64,000 nucleotides of DNA from the NCBI GenBank assembly GCA_023230925.1, contig JALNWK010000011.1, positions 1 to 64,000 on the forward strand, given 5' to 3'. The notes beneath the pieces are model-generated. The model saw only the letters and a list, made by a program, of their open reading frames with translations. It did no database searches and was not told where the DNA came from. A program made the position numbers and the translations under genes. Origin of the DNA: Limnochordia bacterium (GTDB lineage: Bacteria; Bacillota; Limnochordia; DUMW01). Shown here in pieces: positions 7,463-14,192 of this stretch. Positions within the stretch are counted from its first letter, which is position 1. Each line of letters opens with the position of its first letter.

Positions 7463-8872
7463 ATGGAAATCGATGAAAAGAGAATTGCTGCAATAGTAGA
7501 ACAAGTGGTTGCTAAGATGAAGTCAACCCAAGCAGAGAAGACCAAGTTGCATTCAAGTACGTCAGCGATGGGTATTTACTCCGACTTGGATGAAGCACTT
7601 AATCGCTGTGCCACCGCACAGCAACAATTCATGAGTCTTTCTTTGAGTAAACGAGAGCAGATCATTGCCGCGATCCGCAACGCTGGAATAGACAACGCGG
7701 AGTATTTTGCCCACATCACCCATGAAGAGACCCGTCTAGGCAGATACGAGGACAAGATCCAGAAAAACATAAACGCAGCCAAACTAACACCTGGCATGGA
7801 GGTCCTCACACGAAGGATCATTGGTGGGGACGACGGAGTTACAATAATCGAGCATGCTCCTTTTGGACTTATTGTCTCCATAACCCCCACTACCCACCCT
7901 ACCCCATTCATCATTAACCATGCCATCATCATGTTGGCAGGGGGCAATTCTGTCTTCTTCTGTCCCCACCCCCGCGCCCAAAACTGCACAAGAACAGCAA
8001 TTACGGTGCTGAACAAAGCCATTGTTGAAGCGGGAGGCCCTTTGGATCTCCTAACAGCATTAGATAAGGTAAGCATGGATGCCGTACAAGCAGCTTGCAC
8101 CCACAAGCTAACCTCCATGGTCACCGCTGCCGGGGGCCCAGGAGTTGTGGACATGGCCCTAAGCTGTGGGAAGAAGGCCATTGCGGCCGGCCCTGGGAAT
8201 CCCCCGGTGGTTGTCGATGAGACCGCGGACCTGGCTAACACGGCAAGGGACATCGTTGCCGGTGCAAGCTTTGATAACAACATCCTCTGCATAGCCGAAA
8301 AAGAGATCTTCGTAGTAGATGCAGTGGCCGATCAGTTTATACATGAGTTACGAAAAAACAAGGCTTATGTTGTCGAGCAGAGCAATCAGATCGAACAGCT
8401 GACAAATCTCCTGGTTAAGGATGGACATATTAATCGGGACTATGTGGGACAAGACGCCGACAAGATTCTAGCCCAGATCCAAGTACCTGTGGATCCAAGC
8501 GTCCGTCTAGTGGTTTTTGAAACCGACTTTGCACATCCTTTAGTAAAAATTGAGCAAATGCTGCCGGTTCTGCCCATCGTTCGTGCCCGTGATTTCTCCC
8601 ACGCACTCCAGATGGCTATTGAAGCAGAGCAGGGACTTGGTCATACTGCGGTGATCCATTCCTCGGATATTCACCGTATTACCCAGTTTACACGAGAGGT
8701 AGGAGCTGGTCTTACTGTGGCTAACGGTCCCTCGGGGACAGCCCTTGGAGTGGGTGGTGCCGCTGAATTCGCCCATACAATTGCCGATCCTACTGGGGAA
8801 GGTATTGTAACCGCTAAGCATTTTACCCGTGAGCATCGCCTGACCATTAACGGAGCATTGAATATCTCCTAG
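7463..8872 (+). CDS. CoA-acylating aldehyde dehydrogenase (PduP/EutE-like)
   Basis: 469 residues from ATG 7463. The enzyme oxidises an aldehyde (here probably lactaldehyde) to acyl-CoA with NAD+. The catalytic cysteine is Cys276 in FDNNILCIAEKE, typical of PduP and EutE, and AAGPGNPPVV marks the nucleotide-binding part. Residues 3-20 (core EKRIAAIVEQVV) form an N-terminal encapsulation helix before a linker. An upstream in-frame ATG at 7247 would overlap the end of pduL and add 72 residues unlike the family, so it is rejected. A good GGGAGGTGA site at 7414-7422 is about 40 bases too early, leaving only a weak site at the chosen start. This is the signature enzyme of the compartment. Confidence 0.93.
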   Translation: MEIDEKRIAAIVEQVVAKMKSTQAEKTKLHSSTSAMGIYSDLDEALNRCATAQQQFMSLSLSKREQIIAAIRNAGIDNAEYFAHITHEETRLGRYEDKIQKNINAAKLTPGMEVLTRRIIGGDDGVTIIEHAPFGLIVSITPTTHPTPFIINHAIIMLAGGNSVFFCPHPRAQNCTRTAITVLNKAIVEAGGPLDLLTALDKVSMDAVQAACTHKLTSMVTAAGGPGVVDMALSCGKKAIAAGPGNPPVVVDETADLANTARDIVAGASFDNNILCIAEKEIFVVDAVADQFIHELRKNKAYVVEQSNQIEQLTNLLVKDGHINRDYVGQDADKILAQIQVPVDPSVRLVVFETDFAHPLVKIEQMLPVLPIVRARDFSHALQMAIEAEQGLGHTAVIHSSDIHRITQFTREVGAGLTVANGPSGTALGVGGAAEFAHTIADPTGEGIVTAKHFTREHRLTINGALNIS

Positions 8873-8916
8873 AGGACCAGAAAGCACCTGCTTAGCAAAT
8901 ATAGACCCGATAGAAA

Positions 8917-8936
8917 GGAGGAAGGCGCATTCCTCC
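8917..8936 (+). promoter_or_regulatory. hairpin containing a Shine-Dalgarno sequence before pduS
   Basis: GGAGGAA (8917-8923) and TTCCTCC (8930-8936) pair perfectly around a 6-base loop, so the strong AAAGGAGG site of the pduS leader would be buried. No start codon in the pduS frame is suitably placed after it: that frame meets a TAG at 8956-8958, so the site may serve no start directly or act by standby loading. Confidence 0.4.
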
Positions 8937-8958
8937 ACCACGGGGTAAGCTCAGATAG

Positions 8959-10317
8959 TTGGTCGCGCCTGATCACCTAATGGCAACAAGAGATTTCTTA
9001 GAACAGGTTAAATCGGCGGGGGTTGTGGGCGCTGGTGGCGCTGGTTTTCCAACCCACGTCAAGCTAAACACACAAGTGGACCATCTTATTATCAATGGGG
9101 TGGAATGCGAGCCTTTACTCCGGGTAGATCAGGAGCTTATGGCCGCTTTTCCCTTTGAGCTAATGGAAGCAGCAAAGGCAATCAAAGAACACCTAGGCGC
9201 AACCCATGGACATTTTGCACTGAAGGGCCAATATAAACAAGCAATCGCTGCGCTTCAACCCCACATCCAGCCTTTAAACGATTGGGACTTAGTAAAGTTA
9301 GACAGTTTCTATCCGGCTGGTGATGAACAGGTCCTGGTATATGAGGTTCTCCAAACCGTTGTGCCTGAAGGCGGCATCCCACTAAACGTAGATGCTGTGG
9401 TTCTCAACGTTGAAACCCTGCTAAACATCTATAACGCACTACAAGGGCAATCCGTAACAGATAAGTACCTCACGGTGACAGGAGCGATTGAGGAACCCAT
9501 GACCCTAAAGGTTCCCATTGGAACCCCAATCAGTAGCATCCTCCACCAGGTCGCCGCAAACACCAATGGTATTGTGATCATTGATGGTGGGCCAATGATG
9601 GGGAAAGTAGTATCCCCGAGCGATTCCGTTACCAAGACCACCAAGGCAATTATCATTGTGCCCGCGGGACATCCTCTTCTCGGGTACAAAATCGTAGATA
9701 ATACCCGTGTAATCCGGGCTGCTATGTCGGTGTGCTGTATCTGCCGTCAATGCACTGATATGTGCCCAAGATACCTTCTCGGGCACGGCCTAGAGCCCCA
9801 CAAGACTATGACCGCAGTAGCCTACGGAAAGCCATTTAGCGCCAAAGCGATCACCCAAGCCTTCCTATGCTCAGAATGTGGAGTTTGTGATGCCTATGCC
9901 TGTCCCATGGGCTTGAGCCCTAGGGCTTTACATGTCATGCTGAAACAACAGTTGACTGCTGGTGGAATCAAAAACCCCCACCATGCTATTGTCGAGCAAT
10001 CCCGTAGGGAACGTTCCTATAGACAGGTTCCTACCCTTCGCCTGCTGAATCGATTGCGTCTGACTCAATGGGACGTGCCAGCACCTCTTCGTCTTGACAC
10101 GTGGGAAATATCCGAGGTACGTCTTCCTCTTAAACAGCATATCGGGCAACCAGCGGTAGTCACCGTATCAATAGGGGAACAGATCACAAAGGGAGACCTA
10201 ATCGCCACAGCTCCTACTGAAGGATTAGGAGCTTCTATCCATGCGAGCATTACAGGTACTGTTATTAGCACCAATCCGGATGTGGTAATCCGGGCAGAAG
10301 GGAGGGCTCTACCTTGA
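8959..10317 (+). CDS. pduS: PduS-like cobalamin-reductase/RnfC-type flavo-iron-sulfur protein
   Basis: 452 residues from TTG 8959, or 445 from ATG 8980; neither start has a convincing ribosome site. The N-terminus holds the RnfC-like flavin/NADH-binding region (VVGAGGAGFPTHVK), then an SLBB-like part, then two [4Fe-4S] motifs, CCICRQCTDMCPR and CSECGVCDAYACP, near residues 255-320. In microcompartments without a B12-dependent diol dehydratase, PduS homologues are thought to re-oxidise NADH and pass electrons across the shell through PduT. The next gene is PduT-like and overlaps this one by 4 bases, supporting direct partnership. Confidence 0.9.
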   Translation: MVAPDHLMATRDFLEQVKSAGVVGAGGAGFPTHVKLNTQVDHLIINGVECEPLLRVDQELMAAFPFELMEAAKAIKEHLGATHGHFALKGQYKQAIAALQPHIQPLNDWDLVKLDSFYPAGDEQVLVYEVLQTVVPEGGIPLNVDAVVLNVETLLNIYNALQGQSVTDKYLTVTGAIEEPMTLKVPIGTPISSILHQVAANTNGIVIIDGGPMMGKVVSPSDSVTKTTKAIIIVPAGHPLLGYKIVDNTRVIRAAMSVCCICRQCTDMCPRYLLGHGLEPHKTMTAVAYGKPFSAKAITQAFLCSECGVCDAYACPMGLSPRALHVMLKQQLTAGGIKNPHHAIVEQSRRERSYRQVPTLRLLNRLRLTQWDVPAPLRLDTWEISEVRLPLKQHIGQPAVVTVSIGEQITKGDLIATAPTEGLGASIHASITGTVISTNPDVVIRAEGRALP

Positions 10318-10862
10318 CTAGAGCATTAGGACTAGTTGAAGTACAAAACATAACACGGGGCTTATCCGTAGCAGATACCATCTGCAAAACAGCACATATT
10401 CAGCTGCTTACCGCCATGCCCGTCTGTCCCGGTAAATTCATTATCCTTTTCTCCGGAGACGTAGCTAGTATTCAAGCGGGGCTTAGTGCCGCCAGAAAGC
10501 AGGCTGCCGACGCCATCGTCGATGACCTCCTGTTAGCACGACTACATCCTTCGGTCTTTCCTGCCCTTACCGCAAGCACCAACATCGATTCCCTAGGAGC
10601 CCTTGGTGTAATCGAAACATATACCGTTGCGTCGGCAATTCTCGCAGCTGATACCGCAGCAAAGGCGGCCGATATTGGCCTCATAGAGATCCGTCTAGCC
10701 CGGGGTATGGGCGGGAAATCCTTTGTATATTTTACCGGCGATGTTGCCTCAGTAACCCTAGCCGCGGATAAGGCGGCATCATCCTCAATTGAACAGGGTC
10801 TCCTCTTGGAGAAAACGGTAATTGCGGCCCCTGATCCCCAACTATGGAAGCAGCTGCTTTAG
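10314..10862 (+). CDS. pduT: BMC-T shell protein with Fe-S pore (PduT-like)
   Basis: 182 residues with two tandem BMC domains (about 4-90 and 98-178), which assemble as trimers. Cys38 in AMPVCPGKF corresponds to the PduT cysteine that holds a [4Fe-4S] cluster in the central pore, so this subunit probably carries electrons across the shell. Translation starts at TTG 10314 within the stop of pduS (a TTGA overlap), with AGAAGGGAGG upstream. Together with PduS this gives a redox exit for electrons from the aldehyde dehydrogenase. Confidence 0.93.
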   Translation: MTRALGLVEVQNITRGLSVADTICKTAHIQLLTAMPVCPGKFIILFSGDVASIQAGLSAARKQAADAIVDDLLLARLHPSVFPALTASTNIDSLGALGVIETYTVASAILAADTAAKAADIGLIEIRLARGMGGKSFVYFTGDVASVTLAADKAASSSIEQGLLLEKTVIAAPDPQLWKQLL

Positions 10863-10879
10863 AAAGGAGGAGTATCACC

Positions 10880-12064
10880 GTGCGTATTCTCGTACTTAAT
10901 TGCGGAGGCTCATCGATCAAACTAAAGGTCTTTGATCTACCCAGTGAACGCGTCCTGATTCAAGGGTCAGTAACTAGGCTGGGCAAGGAGGACGCTTTCC
11001 TAGTCATTTCCTCACCAGAGAAAACCTACGAGCAAGTCACCTCCATACCGGACCATCGAGCAGGGCTCATACTTGCCCTTGAATCTCTAGCTACCGGTTT
11101 CTGTGACTTATCCACAATTGATGTAATAGGGCATCGACTTGTACATGGTGGTGAAGACTACTACCAGCCGTCCTTTGTGGATGATGGGCTCAAGACGGCA
11201 TTGGAGAAATACGCTGAGCTTGCACCCCTCCATAATCCTCCCAATCTCATTGGAATCCGTCTATGCGAAGAGTTCTTTCCCCAACTACCCCAAGTAGGCG
11301 TCTTTGACAGTGCTTTTAACCAAACCCTTGCACCTAGTACCTACATCTATGCAATCCCCTATAGATACTATGAGCAGTATCGGATCCGTCGCTACGGTTT
11401 TCACGGTATCACATTTCATTACATGACGTCTCGGGCTGCAGAACTTCTCCATCGCCCCTTGGAATCCCTGCGTATTGTTTCCCTAATGCTAGGTAGCGGT
11501 TGCACTGCCAACGCCTGTAAATTTGGACGCTCGGTGGAAATAAGTACTGGTCTGACACCTACCGAGGGTCTCGTCCAGTCCACCCGCTCCGGAGACATTG
11601 ACCCCTTGGCCGTGACCTACATTATGAAAAAAGAGGGCCTCACTTCCCAGCAAATGGATAATCTTCTCAACAAGGAAGCGGGCTGGCTTGGAATTTCTGG
11701 AGTAAGCAATGACATGAGGGAAATAGAACAGGCCGCTAAAGACGGGCACGCCAGAGCTCAGCTGGCCATTGATGCCTTCACCCATCGTTGCCGCAAGTAC
11801 ATTGGTGCCTACGCTGCTGCTATGGGCGGTATCGATGTCCTCATCTTCAGCGGTGGCGTTGGGGAAAAATCTTCCGCCCTACGGGCCCAGATCTGCTCAG
11901 GCTTAGAGTTTCTCGGGATAGACATAGACCCTCATAGTAATGAACAATGCGAAGACGAAAGACTCATCTCCACTGCCAACTCACCGGTCGCGGTATTTGT
12001 CATTCCTACAGATGAGGAACTTGTCATCGCCAGAGAGGCCTATTTGCTTTGCACCACTTCCTGA
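10880..12064 (+). CDS. ackA: acetate kinase-family acyl kinase
   Basis: 394 residues. ASKHA-fold acyl kinase converting acyl-phosphate and ADP to acid and ATP. Visible motifs: LVLNCGGSSIK (N-terminal phosphate loop), GHRLVHGG, FDSAFNQTL, YGFHGITFHY, and RSGDIDP. The segment around residue 205 reads LGSGCTANACKFG rather than the common LGNGASVAA, so substrate range may be shifted toward lactyl- or propionyl-phosphate. Start GTG 10880 follows AAAGGAGG at a good distance; an earlier ATG (10844) lies inside pduT and is rejected. It is last in the BMC operon and lacks an obvious encapsulation helix, so it may act in the cytosol. Confidence 0.93.
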   Translation: MRILVLNCGGSSIKLKVFDLPSERVLIQGSVTRLGKEDAFLVISSPEKTYEQVTSIPDHRAGLILALESLATGFCDLSTIDVIGHRLVHGGEDYYQPSFVDDGLKTALEKYAELAPLHNPPNLIGIRLCEEFFPQLPQVGVFDSAFNQTLAPSTYIYAIPYRYYEQYRIRRYGFHGITFHYMTSRAAELLHRPLESLRIVSLMLGSGCTANACKFGRSVEISTGLTPTEGLVQSTRSGDIDPLAVTYIMKKEGLTSQQMDNLLNKEAGWLGISGVSNDMREIEQAAKDGHARAQLAIDAFTHRCRKYIGAYAAAMGGIDVLIFSGGVGEKSSALRAQICSGLEFLGIDIDPHSNEQCEDERLISTANSPVAVFVIPTDEELVIAREAYLLCTTS

Positions 12065-12190
12065 AACCGCACTAAGGGCCCCAAAAACCCCAATTCGAAG
12101 GCCATCCAACGGCCTATGGATGCCATGAGCTTGAACGTAATTGCTCGGCTCATACTACCAACTCTTTCTAGCCATCCCATTCCCAGACAC

Positions 12191-12231
12191 TCCAACAAAA
12201 CAAGGGCACCCTAGAAACCTTGGGTGCCCTT
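12191..12231 (-). terminator. intrinsic terminator of the sugar ABC transporter operon
   Basis: AAGGGCACCC and GGGTGCCCTT (12202-12231) form a perfect 10-base stem. Read on the minus strand it is followed by GTTTTGTTGG, a T-rich tract, so it terminates transcription coming from the permease gene ending at 12257. It may also block read-through from ackA on the plus strand. Confidence 0.75.
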
Positions 12232-12256
12232 CAACGCACTATTATCCTCTACTTCT

Positions 12257-13114
12257 TTACGCCTTAATCCCGGAGTACGCCATGGTACTTAATACCTGGC
12301 TCTGCAAAATCAGGAAGATAATAATCACTGGTGCCGTCATCAACAGCGAAGCGGCAGCGGCAGCGCCCGCTCGACCAATACCGCCACCAGCGATAGTCTG
12401 AATGGCGACCGGCAAGGTCTTCATCGCCTCAGTCCGCATATATACCACAGGCGCCCAGGCGTCATTCCAAACACCCATAAACGCAAAAATCGTTACCGTG
12501 GCCCACGCGGGCTTGGCAAAGGGCACAACCACCTTCAGGAAAGTATCTAACTCCGACGCTCCGTCTACCTTCGCAGCATCAATAAGCGAGTCAGGTATCT
12601 GCATCATAAACTGACGCATCAAGAACATGCTCATTGGCGCCGCCAGAGCTGGCAAGATCAACGCCCAATACTTATCAATAAGGCCGAGGGCATTAATAAC
12701 CAAATAACCTGGAATTGTTGTTACCGCGCCGGGAAACATCAATGCAGAAACAATCACGTTAAAAATGAAATCCCGCCCCGGCATGCGATGGTGCTTCGCT
12801 AAGGGATATGCACACAAACTAGAAATCAGCACACTACCCAGTACTACGACGACAGAAACAAACACACTATTGAACAAGTATCGCGAGAAAGGCACCCAGG
12901 TGCCAGAGGTAGCAACTAGCAAATCCGAAAAATTATCAAGTGTTGGGTTCCGCACGAAAAACCGTGGTGGGAACAGGAACAATTCATCCAACGGCTTGAA
13001 GGCATGCGAAACCATAAATATTAGTGGAAGTAATTGGAAGACTCCTAAAGCCGTCATCAAAATAAACAACAGACTTCTTCCGGCCCCAAACCCTTTCTTC
13101 TGTACCACTGCCAT
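12257..13114 (-). CDS. carbohydrate ABC transporter permease (MalG-like)
   Basis: 285 residues with six predicted membrane helices. The EAA-type cytoplasmic loop is at about residues 182-200 (DAAKVDGASELDTFLKVV), where the ATPase docks. RBS GAGGAGGT precedes ATG 13114. It is the last gene of a transporter cluster with a second permease and a large solute-binding protein. No ATPase gene is present in the window, so a shared MsmK/UgpC-type ATPase encoded elsewhere is the likely motor. Confidence 0.93.
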   Translation of the reverse strand: MAVVQKKGFGAGRSLLFILMTALGVFQLLPLIFMVSHAFKPLDELFLFPPRFFVRNPTLDNFSDLLVATSGTWVPFSRYLFNSVFVSVVVVLGSVLISSLCAYPLAKHHRMPGRDFIFNVIVSALMFPGAVTTIPGYLVINALGLIDKYWALILPALAAPMSMFLMRQFMMQIPDSLIDAAKVDGASELDTFLKVVVPFAKPAWATVTIFAFMGVWNDAWAPVVYMRTEAMKTLPVAIQTIAGGGIGRAGAAAAASLLMTAPVIIIFLILQSQVLSTMAYSGIKA

Positions 13115-13197
13115 CCGAAAAGACCTCCTCTGTTTACATAGACATCACAGCATCAGGGAAGCAACACTGCTTCCCTGCTTCTTTTCCGTATGAAAGA

Positions 13198-14172
13198 CTA
13201 ATAGTCGCCCTTGGTGGAAAATACCCTCATCAGCACCCGGTTCAAAGAAAATGTGACAACAAATAACACCATCGCAATCGCGGATGCATATCCTAGTTCG
13301 TACCTGATAAAGGCATAGTCATGTAAGTGTGCAACTATGGTATGCGTAGCGTACAGCGGACTAGGTAGACCTGTCAATGCTACAGCCACGCCGAACACGT
13401 TAAAGGAGCTGACCACGGCCATCACCGCTCCGAAGAGCAGCTGTGGTTTCATCATGGGCAACGTAATAAACCAGATCTCCTGTGCTTTGCTTCTGACTCC
13501 ATCAATTGCACCGGCTTCATATAGCTCCTCCGGAACTGTCTGCAACCCTGCTAGCATCGCCAAGAAGCCCGCTCCCATACTCATCCACAGAGAAACCAAT
13601 ATAACCACCGGCATCTGCGTTGTAACATCTTTCAACCATAGAAATGGCTCCCTCAAGATTCCGAGGTTAATCAGAAAGTTATTGACTAACCCATAACGGT
13701 CACCGGAAAAGAAGTACTGCCATATAACACCCATAGCAACACCGGATGTCATTGACGGTGCGTAGAACGCCAGTGTATAGGCTAATCTGGCCCTCTTCAA
13801 TTGGTTAATCAACCATGCCATCAAGAATGAAGCAAAGTATCCCACTGGACCACTAATAATCGCAAACACCAAGGTGTTCTTGATCGCGATCAAGAAGATA
13901 TCGTCTTCCAAAAACAGCAATCGATAGTTCGTCCAGCCGATCCACCGAGGTGGTTCCAATACGTTAAAATACGTAAAGCTTAGGTACACCGCAGCCAACA
14001 CCGGACCCACCGTAAACAGTAGAAACAAGATCAGATACGGAGCCATGAACAAATACGACAGCCTATGCTTACGAATATTTTTCCCTAGATCCTTCAGCTT
14101 CTCTCCAAACGAGAGCTGAACGGTCTGAAGACCGCCAGCCTTACTTCCAACTTCAACCTTTTGCTCAGCCAC
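13198..14172 (-). CDS. carbohydrate ABC transporter permease (MalF-like)
   Basis: 324 residues with six membrane helices after a cytosolic N-terminus of about 40 residues. The EAA loop can be seen in YEAGAIDGVRSKAQEIW near residue 237. Start GTG 14172 with AAGGGAG upstream. It is 20 bases after the binding-protein gene and 83 bases before the MalG-like partner; the two form the membrane channel of a sugar importer. Confidence 0.93.
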   Translation of the reverse strand: MAEQKVEVGSKAGGLQTVQLSFGEKLKDLGKNIRKHRLSYLFMAPYLILFLLFTVGPVLAAVYLSFTYFNVLEPPRWIGWTNYRLLFLEDDIFLIAIKNTLVFAIISGPVGYFASFLMAWLINQLKRARLAYTLAFYAPSMTSGVAMGVIWQYFFSGDRYGLVNNFLINLGILREPFLWLKDVTTQMPVVILVSLWMSMGAGFLAMLAGLQTVPEELYEAGAIDGVRSKAQEIWFITLPMMKPQLLFGAVMAVVSSFNVFGVAVALTGLPSPLYATHTIVAHLHDYAFIRYELGYASAIAMVLFVVTFSLNRVLMRVFSTKGDY

Positions 14173-14192
14173 AATCTGTCACTCCCTTCAGC

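Noticed and set aside
10844..10879. Earlier ATG for acetate kinase
   Set aside because: It lies within pduT; GTG 10880 has a strong ribosome site and gives the family's N-terminus.
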